Below are positions 21,383 through 33,837 of a DNA stretch of 64,000 nucleotides, one piece after another. This stretch comes from Coenobita brevimanus (Eukaryota; Arthropoda; Malacostraca; Decapoda; Coenobitidae): the NCBI GenBank assembly GCA_032717465.1, contig CM064655.1:15228652-15292651 (forward strand). The letters run 5' to 3'. Numbering within the stretch: the stretch's first letter is position 1; every line of letters begins with the position of its first letter. Under the pieces are notes generated by a model that ran no database searches, was not told the DNA's origin, and saw nothing but the letters and a program-made list of their open reading frames with translations. A program made the translations under genes and the position numbers.

Positions 21383-21777
21383 AGACTTCTGTATATACAG
21401 TATAACCCATCCATATCGAAAAAATCTTTCCAAACCTGAAGCATATCGTCTGGAGAAAGGAAAAAAGAAATTAATAATACGTCATCATAGTCAAGGACTG
21501 ACCTGCATGAGATTTCTCTCTGATGAATAATTATAAAGTACTGGCTGCAGTCAAAATAAAATAATTAAGTTCGAAATATGGTCGAAAATGGCCATGACGT
21601 AACTGCACTGGTAATATTCACTCCTATGTACCTGAGTTTTTGTATTTATCATTCCCATAACCCTTACTGTTTTGCACAGCGGGATTTGCATCCCACTTTT
21701 TATCTTCCCCAATGACTCTTACTTTGTTTTACACAGCTGATTACGTCCACATTAACTCTTAGCCCCTCCATAGCTCC

Positions 21778-21824
<47 letters not shown>

Positions 21825-22574
21825 GGCTATATATTTATTTTCATTTTCAACGCAGTACTTCTTCCTGGTCATTAGGAAACGCCAATCCTCCAACTTAATT
21901 TCAATTTCCCGTCTTACCTGCCTCATTGAGGCGTGCTGTCTGATTTACCAAAGTATTCTTCGCATCTTGTGCCATCCTCATTCCTGGTCTGCCCTTTTAC
22001 AAACAAAATCTTCGACAGCTACAAGTTCTCAACACAATACAATCATCTGGTGTTTACTTGAATAAAATTCCCCAGTATAATATTACATACCAGCGATATG
22101 TTTACTCAAAATTATTTTTAATTCTCTGACTACCTGATATCTCTCAGCAGAAAAATATCATCTGGTGTTGGCCTCGATAAAATATATGTATATCATCAGC
22201 AGTAAGAAAGTTAATTTTACAGCACTACTGCACAACTATCCCACTCACCGTCCTCGTACATTCACACAAACTACGACCCAGATGTCCTTCCATACTCTTC
22301 CACAGGCCAGTGTTTCATAGCCTCTTTATAGCTCCTGTGCAACACTGACATTTATCTGTCGGGCCGTTCACCTCGCCAGGAATTCTACTGATAAAGTTCG
22401 ACTGTTAGATAATTTCAACCAAGGAAAACGATTCTACCGAGCTAGGTTAGAATATATCTACACCACCAAAAACAATAGCAAACGACAAAATGACAACGAT
22501 GGTGTCAATCTGGTAAGCACAATCATCAATGATTCATAGCTAATTTGTCTCTTATCCTGTATTTTTCTCCCAGT
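21383..22574. other. Unassigned DNA with a TA tract
   Basis: A TA repeat lies at 21782-21818. The rest shows no gene or shared repeat. Confidence 0.55.
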
Positions 22575-24136
22575 GACTAAGAATGAGAGGAAGAAATCAG
22601 TAGGATGGAAGTTGGAGAAGCAACGAAGAAAATCAAAATGGGGAAAGGCCCAGGCATTGATGGAGTGTGTGGTGAAATGCTGAAGCATGGGGGAAAGACA
22701 GTAGTAGAATGGATGTGGAAGATCTGCAGGTTGGCCTGGGAGGAAGGCAGAGTCCCGGAGGATTGGAAGTCAGGTATAATTATTCCCTTGTACAAAGGAA
22801 AAGGGAAAAAAGAAGTGTGTGGTAGTCATAAGGACATTTGTCTTCTTAGTGTAACACGAAAAGTATATGGTAGGATATTTACTGACAGAGTTAGGGAAAT
22901 AACAGAGGAAGTAGTTGGGGAAGAACAGGGAGGTTTTAGGAAGGGAAGAGGTTGTGTAGATCAAATATTCATTCTTAAATCTTTAGTGGAAAAGTTTCTA
23001 AAGAAGGGAAAGAAGTTGTATGCGGCCTTATTGGATCTGGAGAAAGCATATGACAGGGTGGATAAACAAGGATTGTGGAAAGTATTAAGAATATATGGAG
23101 TAGATGGGAAGTTGCTGAATGTTGTGAAGAGTATGTATGAGGGGGCTAAGGCTGCAGTGCGTGTGGATAGTGAACTAAGTGAATTTTTCTGTTTGAGGGA
23201 TGTGTCATGTCTCCATGGTTGTTCAATCTGTACATGGATGGGGTTATAAAAGAGATACAAGGTAGGGCAGTGGATGTTGGACTGGCCCTAGTGAGAGAGG
23301 GCAGTGTTTGGAAACTCCCTGTACTGTTGCTTGCAGATGATGTTGTGTTGTTTAATGAAGACGAAGGGGAGCTGCAAGGCTTGGTGGATGAGTTTGGGAA
23401 AGTGTGTAAGAAAAGGAATCTAAAGGTGAATGTAGGGAAGAGTAAAGTTATGGTCTTCAAGAGAAGTGAAGTACACTGAGGTACAGTGAGGTTGGATGAT
23501 GAGGATATGGAGAATGTGAGTACGTTTAAGTACTTGGGTAGTGTGATAAGTAAGGATGGAAGTTTGGAAGGTGAAATGCTTGAAAGGGTACAATAAGGAA
23601 GAAAGGTTGCTGTTTCCTTGAAAGCAGTGATAAGAAACGGGGAAGTGGGCATAGAAATGAAAAAGTTACTACATGACAGTATTGTGATACCAACTCTAAC
23701 GTATGGAAGGAAGCTTGGACCTTGTTGGAGGGACACAAGTCAAGAGTGAGAGCAGTGGAAATGAGTTATTTGAAAGAAGCATGTGGAGTCACATGGAGAG
23801 ACAGACTGACAAATGAGCATGTGAAGGAGCGTTGTGGTGTGGATGTGGATGTGATAGGAAGCGTTAGGAGAATCACACTGAGGTGGTCTGGCCATGTGGA
23901 GAGGATGGAGAGTGAGAGACTGACGAGGAGAATGTATGTGAGTGAGGTGAAGAGGGGGAGGAGGGAGGGGGAGGCCAAGGATGAGACGGAGGGATGGAGT
24001 GGAGAGGTATATGAGAGAGGGGTCTGTGAGTTGGGAGTGGGGCAGTGAAATGGCGGGGGACAGAGCGACGTGGAGGCGATTTGTTTGTGGCCACCCGTAT
24101 GGGATTAAGGCGTCTGGCAATAGACAGATAGATAGA
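22575..24136 (+). mobile_element. 5'-truncated family C non-LTR retrotransposon
   Basis: This is the longest family C copy in the window. It starts inside the reverse transcriptase and runs to a tetranucleotide tail at 24121-24136 (AGATAGATAG). The 3' region before the tail is the mirror of 487-530 and 40789-40830 on the other strand. The GATA tail, rather than poly-A, and a C-terminal GHVERM-type tail suggest the RTE clade; that assignment is tentative. Confidence 0.85.
22605..24048 (+). pseudogene. Reverse transcriptase remnant, family C
   Basis: Three open stretches cover most of the polymerase. 22605-23249 (215 codons) has VGEATKKIKMGKGPGIDGVC, WKSGIIIPLYKGKG, EQGGFRKGRGCVDQIF and LLDLEKAYDRVDKQGLWK. 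23207-23479 has the MSPWLFNLYMDGVIKEI block and LLLADDVVLF, the catalytic box with two aspartates, here LADD where the minus-strand sister has FADD. 23722-24048 has HKSRVRAVEMSYLKEACGVT and a GHVERMESERLTRRMYV tail. The first frame is lost near 23195 where about seven residues before MSPW are missing, and stops occur at about 23477 and 23594. Known role of the family: copying element RNA into DNA at a nicked site. This copy is broken and 5'-truncated. Confidence 0.85.
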
Positions 24137-25337
24137 CTAAGGAAGCTATGGGAACAGGTTTGCGCGGGAAACATTACGTACTCCTCAAATGTATTTATTT
24201 TTAGCCTATATTTCTACAGTCAACTCAAACAAGATGTAACCCGAATTTTTAAAAATACATTTGAAAATCTGACAACTTAATTATGATACTTTTATTTGTC
24301 ATTTTCGGATGTATATTTAAGATGCATAAGGTCCTGAATAAGAAAAAAAAATGTATCTCAAACTTCCGTACGGTCAGAAATGCAATATGGAAGGAAGCAC
24401 ACTGACGATGATTTTGGATGACGTAATACTTTGCAAAGCAATACATTTTCGTAAACTGAGCAACATTTCCAGTCCATGACGAGGAATAAATTTTTTCTTA
24501 AAAAACACCTCCAAGAACAAGTTAATAGTATCTGGTAATAGTACTACCAAAGGTCACTAAAGATTAAAGAAATTGTTCCACATTATTTTTCCCTCGCTGA
24601 CAAGCTTATGACAGCTCTCGGCAATTCCAAGTGATTTCCCATGCATCCCCAGGGAATTAGTCCTGCAATTCCCAAAAGACGCCATGTTCTAAATAATCTC
24701 TTAATACCAGTACCTTTATAATATCTCGTAACTATATTTCCATCATTTTCCTTCTAGCCATCTACGTATTTCGTATCACTCTCGTCACCTACACTTTTCA
24801 TCTTACAATCTCTGTACTTGCTCTCTTCGCATACCAAACGACCTTTCCTAAAACCATTGTCAAGCGAGATCAACAGCCATTGCAGGATAAGAAAAAAAAA
24901 ACAAACAAGAAGCAGTGCCAAGGCACAGCAAACGCGTCCCTGGAAGTCATTTTAGTGCTGACGTATAAACACAACAGGATATCCACCCAATGATGTCACA
25001 TATCAAATCTGGAGTACATCGGGTAAAAATTGACGATTTTATGCCCATTTGAAATTTTAGGCCCAACCCACCTGATACTGACCCCCCTTACCGCTAATTG
25101 TGGGGTGACCTCCCTGATGTAAGGTATGTTAAAGGATGCAGATTTGAAAGATGCACCTTTAGGTTTTGGGTTCATGCCGATATGACGAATTCGAAAGGAG
25201 TTATGGCGAAAAGAAAAGTTTTAAACTTTTTTTTTTTTCACATTTTTTGGGCCTGCAGCCTGGGCCTTGGCCCAATTTGGCCAAAAATTTAATCAGGTGA
25301 TCAGAAGGTCATAACCCATCATCCCAGTTATTTTAGT
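24137..25337. other. Unassigned DNA
   Basis: No gene recognised. A GGGCCTGCAGCC / GGCCTTGGCCCA stretch at 25249-25275 is locally palindromic and may belong to the repeat that follows. Confidence 0.45.
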
Positions 25338-25455
25338 CAAAATCGCATCAGTAGTTTTCGTGTAAAACTGTATAGAGACACACAGACAGACCGACAGACA
25401 AACCGAGTGAAAACAGTACCTGTTTCGAAGCCAATCCGGGGCGGGGACGGGTAAT
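25338..25455 (+). repeat. Possible 3' end of a dispersed repeat
   Basis: AATCGCATCAGTAGTTTTCG followed by several ACAGACAGACCGACAGACA units and GAGTGAAAAC has the look of a 3' terminal segment common to dispersed repeats in many invertebrate genomes. That resemblance is from memory and unverified. A TA repeat (25461-25495) follows directly. Confidence 0.4.
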
Positions 25456-25458
25456 ATA

Positions 25459-25460
<2 letters not shown>

Positions 25461-25495
<35 letters not shown>
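25461..25495. repeat. TA microsatellite
   Basis: 35 bases of TA repeat at the end of the putative repeat. Confidence 0.95.
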
Positions 25496-25501
<6 letters not shown>

Positions 25502-25800
25502 TTCCACGACACTTGTTCCAACAAGGTCACGGTACAATCTGGTGACTGTCGATTTTTGTCGACGACAAAATTTCGTCTAATATTTTGTCTCTTCTACTTC
25601 TCACTTCGCCTTGGTGGCTAATATTCCTGAGCTGAGAGAGGCTGCTGGCTAATATTCCTAAGCTGAGAGGGGTTTCGACGTTTTTTTTTTTTTTCTGGCC
25701 ATTAATGCTGCTGGTTAATATTCCTAAGATGAAAGACACTGCAATGTTTATGACCATACGTGGTTCTCTTTGACAAATTAACAGGGAAGACAGTGGCGGA

Positions 25801-25801
<1 letters not shown>

Positions 25802-25835
<34 letters not shown>
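25802..25835. repeat. Poly-A tract
   Basis: 34 consecutive A. No retroelement body is recognised on either side. Confidence 0.95.
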
Positions 25836-25838
<3 letters not shown>

Positions 25839-26544
25839 TAAAAAAAAGGTAAAACAGCAGGGTAACTTCCCCTGGTGACTGTCGTTTGCGTCTGGCCCAC
25901 CCCGCCACCAGGAAGCACCACAAATTCCTCAGCCCCACGATTAGGAAAGGGGCTGGTTCTGTGACTGTCTGGTGGGTACCCCGGTGGACTGTACGTCGGC
26001 TGTTTTTCTGGCTGGCTGTCTGGTTGGCTGACTGTAGAACTGGCTGATTTTCTGGAAGGCTGGCTCTTAGTCCTGGTTACAATAAGCACAAGTGGCCATT
26101 ACGGCAAATTATTACGGCGCCACGACGGAGCACCGGGTGTACGGAAACGCGCCCTTGCTAGTGTGTGTGTGTGTGTGTGTTAACTCGAGTATTTAATGCA
26201 TGCACACTCTGACATAGCAAAGCATGAAGGAGGTTGGGAAGTATGGAAAAATAACTTGTCCTCTAATTAAGGGGAAGGATGATGAGTAACAACAGCAGCC
26301 ACTGTGGAGGGAAAAAAAAAAAAAAAGCAGGCAGGATAAGGGAGAAGAGCCGGCAAAAAAGTAATAATGCAGAGAAAAAAAAAAATGGACGCTGACGAAA
26401 ATTTAATATGAAAGTCAGTGTGGAAATGAGAGAAGTTGGCGTGATGTGGGAAAGGTTGTCAGAAAGTGATAAGCAGCAGGCAGGTGTGGGTGGGTGTGTG
26501 GGTGAACAGACAGAAAGGGCAACAAGCACGCAAGCAGACGGACA
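25836..26544. other. Unassigned DNA
   Basis: A run of CTGGCTG-like phrases at 25965-26070 is a degenerate short tandem repeat. A GT tract lies at 26161-26180. No gene seen. Confidence 0.5.
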
Positions 26545-26547
26545 TGA

Positions 26548-26580
<33 letters not shown>

Positions 26581-27430
26581 ACGGTGCAGTAACAGGGGAA
26601 GGAGGAAGGGAAGAGGGAGGAGGAAGGGAAGAGGGAGGAGGATGGAAGAAGGCACAAGGAAGAGATGAGGGAGGCGGAAGGGACGAGACGGGAGGAAGGA
26701 AAAGCCTGAAGGACGGGGAAGAAGCAGGAGGAAGGAGAATGGGACGAGACGGGAGGAAGGAGAGTGGGATGAGGTAGGAGGAAGGAGGATGAGATGAAAC
26801 AGGAGGGAGGAGGATAGGATGAAACAGGAGGGAGGAGGATAGGATGAAACAGGAGGGAGGAGGATAGGATGAAACAGGAGGGAGGAGGATAGGATGAAAC
26901 AGGAGGGAGGAGGATAGGATGAAACAGGAGGGAGGAGGATGGAAGGAGGCAGGAAGAAGAAAAACCCAGACTGGGAAGACGCTGGAGGAAGGAAAACCCA
27001 GAAGAAAGGGAAGAAGCACGAGGAAGGAGGAAGGGCAAGACACAAGAAAGGTAAGAGGGAGGAGGATGGGATCTGGAAAAAGGAAGAGCCAGAAGGATGA
27101 GATGACACAGAAGGAAGGAGGATGGGACGAAGCAGAATGAAGAGTCAGAAGGATGGGAAGAAGTAGGAGGAAAGGACGAGGTAGGAGAAAGGGAAGAAGA
27201 AAGAGGCAGGAGGTAGGGGGAAGGCAAGAGGTATGAGGAAGGCAAGAGACAAGAGGAGAGGAAGAGGCAGAAGGGGTAGTGGCATGAGGAGGGGAAGAGG
27301 CATGAGGAGGGAAGAGGCAGGAGTAGGGATGAGGCAGGAGGACAGAAGAGGCAGGAGGAAGGGAAGAGATAACAGGACAGGAAGAGACACCAGCAGGATA
27401 GGAGGAGACAACAGGACGGGACGAGACATG
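26545..27430. repeat. Long purine-rich (G+A) tandem region
   Basis: Nearly 900 bases with very few pyrimidines on the plus strand, made of GGAGGAAGGAA-type phrases and, in the middle, a regular 25-bp minisatellite. Long open frames on both strands (proline/serine-rich or glycine/arginine-rich) are products of the composition. Confidence 0.9.
26785..26945 (+). repeat. 25-bp minisatellite
   Basis: Six nearly identical units of AGGATGAAACAGGAGGGAGG plus AGGAT. Higher identity than the surrounding purine-rich DNA shows recent expansion. Confidence 0.95.
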
Positions 27431-28604
27431 CAGCAGAGTGGATAGGAGCTGCAGGTGGTCGTTTTCGATCTGCTCTGGAAACAACAGTCGTTACACGTCC
27501 TTACTCCTCACCCTTCACATAAGGTACATCAAAAAACAGCCCATATTTTTATACAGTCGCACACAAACGCTCAGCACAGCAGTTAACAATCCATCCACAT
27601 TTTTTCTTCTTTTTAAAGAAAGAATTCAACATTGCCCGCCGGCAAAAATTTATCTTTCAAATATGACTGAACAAAATTATAACAAAGTCTGAGATCCATC
27701 CATATTGTGATACATAAACGCGCCTGACGGTGGCCCGATGAACCTAGAATGATACATACCGGCATATCATCCGAATGCTAGTGCTATAAAGTAAAAATGA
27801 GTGTAAACAGAGCACTGGTATGTAAATTTTGAATAACTACGGAAAGTTTTAAAAAGCGCATGGTCAAATGTACACTGAGCTTTCTCGTTGCAAGTCTGTA
27901 CGACATACTGTACATGCTGTGGAAGGAAACAGCAACCATGCAAACTCACAAGCAGTAGCGTGTAAACTAAGTGGTATAAACGGGCGCAGTGGCTGGATAT
28001 AGAGTGAGGGTGGGGTGTACTGTACAACTAAGCGTTAACCACAAAATGACCTCATTTGACCAAATACCTCTCCTTAACTGAACAAAACCTCTGGCGTTAG
28101 CATGACTAAAATAAAAATGAAGTAACTGGGTTGAACGAATCAAGAGATACAATAGTAATGAAGACGGTGTTTGTTCCCTTCATTCCGATGGGGTCTAGCC
28201 AAAGACGAATTACATAGTCTGGCAGTAGCCAGAATAAAATGAAATAAGGCAAGCTTATCCGTGGACCGTGGACCTGCGTCGTTCTGGCAAAACCGTAAGC
28301 TGGAATTACAGTCCTAAAAAGTCAAAGTTGCCTTTATTTTCCTACATGAAATTATTTGCAAAAAGTTCATCCACTGAATACAGCAAGGCACTCCAGGTCC
28401 GGTCAGGCTCTTCACATCCATTCCAGCCCAGGTAGGTAAGCATTTATATCACTGTACCATCTGACATACCACCTACATAACACTTGTACCTAACCGTGTA
28501 CCAGTTCCTACCAGTCTTGGTCAAATTTAGCAAGACCACAACAATGGCCTCCATATTACCAGCACCGTTCCCTGCTGTCCAAACTCCCTTGCTATGGACT
28601 AATG
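27431..28604. other. Unassigned DNA
   Basis: No gene or shared repeat recognised. Confidence 0.5.
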
Positions 28605-29696
28605 TCTTTTGTTCCTTTGATTTCTTCATATCTTAGTGACAGGAAAATAAGAGTAAAAGTAGATGATGTATATTCGAATTTCCACTCAACGCCGGCGTGC
28701 CACAGGGATCAGGTCTGGCGCCAACTCTATTTCTGGTTCATATTAATGATCTCTTATCTGTCACCCACAATCCCATTCACTCATATGCAGATGACTCAAC
28801 ACTACATAGTTCAATCACACTCAGACATCCATTTACAGAGCCTAATATCTCCACCTCTCAACTCAGTACAGCCATCTCCATAAATCAAGACCTATCCACA
28901 ATCAGTGAATGGGGACAAAACAACCTTATCTCTTTTAATGCTTGTAAAACTAAATATATACAGTTTACTAATAGACAGATATTGCCAGATTCGTACAGTA
29001 CCTTCAGTGCTACTAATATTCCCATCTCCAAAAATATTGAAATTCTTGGAGTCTCACTTAACAGTGCCCTCAGCTGGACCTCTCATGTCAGATCACTTGC
29101 TAAAACCGCCTCAAAGAAACTTGGATTATTGTATTGAGTCCGTAACTTCTTCGCCGATGAGCAGTTAGCTACATTTTATATGAGTCATGTGCACTCTCAG
29201 CTTGAATATTGCTCACCCTTGTGGAATGGTTGTGGAGAGGTTGCATTAAGACAACTAGACAAAATTCAGAACAAAGCTGTTAGAATCATTAACAACCCTG
29301 CCATTACATATAAACTACCTCCCCTGCAAGTAAGAAGGAATGCTGCCTCCCTTGCATTATTTTACAGATATTTTTTTGGCAAATGCTCAGATGAAGTTGT
29401 GTCCATGATGCCACCTCTCCATGCCTTCCCTCGTGCTACACGGGCATCTGGTAGCGCTCATGACTGGAATGTCACTCAGCCATATTGCAGAAATTCTGCC
29501 TATCAGAATTCTTTCATTCCCCGAACTGCATCTCTCTGGAACTCGCTTCCCCAGAGTTGTTTCCCTCCAAATTTCAACCCACAACTGTTCAAGTCTAACT
29601 GTTACAGATATTTTATGAACAGAGGACACCAGTGATCTGATGTATGAATTTTTATTTTTTTAACTCATTTGTGTTTCCTTCCTCCGTTCTGTTATT

Positions 29697-29727
<31 letters not shown>
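28605..29727 (+). mobile_element. 5'-truncated family A non-LTR retrotransposon
   Basis: Runs from a reverse transcriptase segment through a 3' untranslated part (GTGTTTCCTTCCTCCGTTCTG, stated here in part: CCTTCCTCCGTTCTG) to a 28-base poly-A at 29700-29727. It is the sister of the minus-strand copy at 3580-4450 and extends about 200 bases further upstream. Confidence 0.9.
28620..29635 (+). pseudogene. Reverse transcriptase remnant, family A
   Basis: The segment begins with SYLSDRKIRVKVDDVYSNF (about 28626-28682), then a one-base frame change near 28690, then GVPQGSGLAPTLFLVHINDL and YADDSTLHSS. YADD is the catalytic box with the two metal-binding aspartates (about 28782-28793). The frame continues through EILGVSLNSALSWTSHV to LGLLY and hits TGA at 29136-29138; the sister copy has an arginine there, so this is a CGA to TGA change. 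The same frame then resumes with VRNFFADEQ and runs to the natural stop at 29633-29635 through QLEYCSPLWNGCGEV and LWNSLPQSCF. One frameshift and one stop disable it, but the catalytic box is intact in sequence. It looks younger than the family B copies. Confidence 0.88.
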
Positions 29728-29731
<4 letters not shown>

Positions 29732-30940
29732 GCAGCTCATCCACGCTCAAGGCAGAAAGATTGGCATGCTATATTTTCCTGGTTTCAAACTTCTCCCAGC
29801 CCAATGACACTGCAAAAACAAACGTTGCATAATATGCAGCACAAGGAATGGAATGTACTTCTGGCTAGGAGCACAAATGAGATCCACTAGGAGGGAGGAG
29901 AGAAAGGACAAAGGGACATCAAACTACACAGAACATCAGTGGAGCATTTCCGGAATGGATGTTGACTGTATGGGACCCCAAACTCTGTGAAACGACTTGC
30001 TGAAACTCCCCACTCGCTAATTTTCTCTTTGATCTTTCCCTCCACCTTCCCCTTCCTACCTCAGGCTTCCTTCCCCCTCATCTCTCTCCCTCTGCCTGGC
30101 CCTGTACCATACCTCCCTACCTCCTACAGCTACCATCCTGTCACCCTCCTCACCTTACGGAGTACCCAACCTAAGTCATGACAGTGTACGCTGAAATAGT
30201 AAAATATCATAGATTCCGTTTGTATCTGCCAGTTCTTGCACAGGATTCAGAGGCATAAACTAGAAACCCTTTGAGCTATCATGGGTAAGAACGGTAATAA
30301 CCAGACTTGCAGCAGACAACTAGTTAAAGCCAAGAGCATAACCATGTTGCAAAATTTCATGTATCCGCAAACGGCGATGAAAGATTAATTTCGCTGCATA
30401 CACCTTACCAAGAAATTGAAAGTCTTTGGTACCTTCAACATTTGTGTGCAGCTAATATTCGACTTTGGGCCAACACTGATCATGAGCCCATTTATAAAAA
30501 ATGACAAAGCATTTTTTCAGGAAGTACCTGTTAATTTAAAAATACATATATTTAGGCGCTTGAATCTATCAGTTTTATTCAGAGAGTTGTGTACTCTCTC
30601 TCTGCCATAAAAAAAGTATGGTAGGTTGTTCAATGTACGATGGCTATCACTTCAGTAACTATAGCCATTTCAGTAACTATGTAACTGGTATAATAATGAA
30701 ATTCTTCGAGTTCCTATAAAGAGTATTCAATGATAACTGCAAGTATCCAAGTATGTTAGTAAGAAACCAGTCTTATGACGTAATTAACCAGTCTTATGAC
30801 GTAATTTAACACACGATGAATCCCTCCTGAATATACGAACCAATTAACACAAGGTTATTTATAAGTTGAAATGTCAAGAATTCATAACTCTACTGTGGCA
30901 GGCACAGGTATGCAAGGATTTGTGTGACATGGGCAAGCAG
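29728..30940. other. Unassigned DNA
   Basis: Pyrimidine-rich around 30010-30150; a 22-base direct repeat around 30763-30802 (CAGTCTTATGACGTAATT twice). No gene recognised. Confidence 0.5.
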
Positions 30941-31904
30941 GATCCAGGAATATATCAGCAAACACTGCACCTATGAGCGTTTATGAAATTAATGCATGGG
31001 TTCCAGCATGTATGATTTTGCGTTACCACCATGTTTTTGAAGACAGCTGCGTACCAGTATGTGACCATACCCACAGTTACTGGTACGTAAGTGACTGAAC
31101 GCACGATAACTATATTCATAAAAATAATAAAACGTTTAATAAACATCATACGGTAACTCAAACTTTATCACATATTGCCTCCTTTTTATACGTAGGTTGT
31201 CGGCCACGCAAAATAACAAACGAGTACTCGATCTAGGATTAGTGTACAATTATATAGCTATCCATGAATAAATATCAAACTAAGAGCACTTAAAGTGTAC
31301 AAAGGAGTGCACCAAGATAATCAGCGAGCGCAATTAAAAGCTCAATATTGATCAGAATTGTAAAATACCCACATATGTGAAATGGATAACTGCTTCAACT
31401 GGTCGTGTACCACTGACCAAACTCCTACCACAGGCTGGAAGTCCCTGATACTGGTTTGAGTCATCATGAGGTTCTTCATACATGCTAATATTGAAGTTCA
31501 CTTCATTTAATAAATGGCGCACATGACTAAAATGACGGTCCGTCTCCGCACCCTGACTACTAGGCTATAAGCGGGTAATAGTTCTGTCTACCGGCTACCG
31601 TACCCGTCAACACGTCAACTCAGGGTGACATGTGTTGGCAATATTTGTGTCCAGGCGGGAGGCTGTCACGGCAATAGCAACACGGATACTGGCGAGTGGG
31701 AAATCAAAATAACGGGATCATCGATAAAAAAAATATTCGGCACTCTTGTGGTGTGGTACAATAATCATGACGCAAGGACCAAGTATTCCGAATTAACAAC
31801 ACTACCAATTCAACACTGTTTCACTTTTGCAATTTATTTCAAAGTCCATCGCACCCAGGGGTACTGAATAATTTTTAGTGGGTGCACACTCATATCAGCT
31901 TGCC
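30941..31904. other. Unassigned DNA
   Basis: No gene or shared repeat recognised. Confidence 0.5.
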
Positions 31905-32115
31905 TGATATTTCTCCTTTTCTTAATATCTCCAACAAGGAAAGTATGTTTTCACCCCTGTTTATTTGTCTGTTTATCTATTAGCAGGATTACTCAAAACT
32001 AAAAGATAGATTTGAACCAAATTTGGTGGGTGGACTGCCCATGCCCCAGGGAACAATCGATTAACTTGTGGGATCAATCCGGATCATATTACTGATTCTG
32101 GATCCGGAAAACCAT
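31905..32115 (+). repeat. Dispersed repeat of a widespread metazoan type
   Basis: Contains ATCTCCAACAAGGAAAGTAT, TTTTCACCCCTGTTTATTTG, AGCAGGATTACTCAAAA, then GGGATCAATCCGGATCAT and CTGGATCCGG. This series of motifs resembles a non-coding repeat I have seen in many animal genomes; this is from memory and could not be checked here. Confidence 0.5.
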
Positions 32116-32588
32116 TTTTGCAAAACCCTAATCATTGATAAGAAACGCGAACCCATCATGAAGAGTGGTTTGGAAATTACGTTGCGCTTGTCGGATAGAT
32201 GCTCTCCACTGAGTGCCCCTCCAGAAACTTTCTTCTGCTGGCTAACATTACAAAGCTGAAAAAGGACTTCAAAAAGTCTTGGTACTGATATGTTTCTCTG
32301 CTCATAGATGATTCTCTCAGTAGTGACGCATCACGAAGAAGTGACAAACATGCCGTAAATGTGGAAAAGAAAGCCAACTCTTATTCCTGACTGTACCACA
32401 AGAAAGTCTAAAATGAAACACAAAACGCTTATTCCAAACAGCCTTGTCACCGAAACTGTGTGGAGGCAACTATTCGTCCTGGGTATTCTTCTCTTTCACA
32501 TCATAGTGTAGGGCGTGGCACATGGTGAACAACAAGCCACAAAGAAGAGACTCAAGACACGACACCTCACCTACCACACCAAAGTAAT
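32116..32588. other. Unassigned DNA
   Basis: No gene or shared repeat recognised. Confidence 0.5.
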
Positions 32589-32794
32589 TTAATCCCTTCA
32601 GCCAGAGTACATATCCTTTATTTTAATCTTGCTATCTCCTGACGATTGCATTTAACTTTAAGTGTTTGTAGAGGAAGAGTTTGAAATATTCTCCAATAAC
32701 TCATCCAGAACTACGTCTCTACCTAAGCTGAACAAAATCGTATAGATATACAAAGAACGCCATGAAAAATACGTAATCAAATTTAAAAGGGCTA
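32589..32794. mobile_element. TTAA-family inverted-repeat element
   Basis: Starts TTAATCCCTTCAGCC, has CTTGCTATCTCCTGACGATT in the left arm and CTAAGCTGAACAAAATCG plus AATACGTAATCAAATTT in the right arm, and ends near AAAAGGGCTA. One of the better preserved copies. Confidence 0.75.
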
Positions 32795-33837
32795 CTTATG
32801 AGATAATTAAGTATGGCTCAAGCAAATCATATCTACGATATTTTGGCCACTGAGGGAAGTTAACATTGTATAAACACGGTCAATTTACGTTACCTGGACA
32901 CCTCTGAAGCACGTCTGCATTATCGCTCATGCTCTCACCTGGCGAAAGAAAAATAAATTCGAATCAATATGATATTCTGCATCTGTCTTATTATATAAAA
33001 AAGTAAATTCAGTATACAACATGATGCAGAAGGCAGGATAAAAAGTAAACTGTACAGTACTGCACACAGTTTGTCATCAGAGCTGATAGACCCATAAACA
33101 AAGGAAGACAGACAATAGCACTGCCACTGAACTAACTCCATCCGCCACAACTCACTCGTTTTGGTCCCCTCCAGAAAACTTCATTAAACTTCTGCTCCGG
33201 TTGAATTTCACAAAAGAAAAAAGCGAGTTAAGCGGATAATAAGGCCGGTAACCAGAGAAGGGGAGGCCGGGATGTGTGAGCGTGTGTTGGCGCCCGTGGC
33301 TCACAATACATCCTAATCTCTTCATTACAAGTACATAATTCTTAATATCGATAGGCATCTTCAGAAACGTACTACACGTCCGTTCGGATGACTGTTTTAA
33401 ACTACTAAAACTATTTTTTAAATTATTCAGTTTACATCTCTTAGCATTACTGTACTATCATTATTAATTATGAATACTGGCTTAGTCTCTAACATGTCCA
33501 CGTAACATGCCTGTCACAGTTAATAACTGATTAATTCACGCATACAGTTTTGTACTATGGAGTGAAAGCAGTGGCTGCACTAGTCCACACAAAATTCCCC
33601 TCCCCTCCCCTTGGAAACATACCATGTAGTATTCTACACTATACATACCAAGCACCACACCGCACCGCACCACACCTACCCGTTCTCCACGTTTTCCAGC
33701 TCCTCTTTCACTGTCCCAGCCTGGTAATTGGTTTTAAAGATGACTATATACTCAACACAGGCGAGTGGAGGACTGTGACTGCTACCTACACCACTCCTTT
33801 CCCTCCTCTCTAATACACTGTCCTTCTCTCCTATTTT
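32795..33837. other. Unassigned DNA
   Basis: No gene recognised. The CACCACACCGCACCG-like stretch near 33654-33675 is a short low-complexity patch. Confidence 0.5.

Noticed and set aside
26263..27484. Minus-strand frames of up to 341 codons rich in proline, serine and leucine
   Set aside because: All three frames are open because the DNA is purine-rich and lacks stop triplets on that strand. They are composition artefacts.
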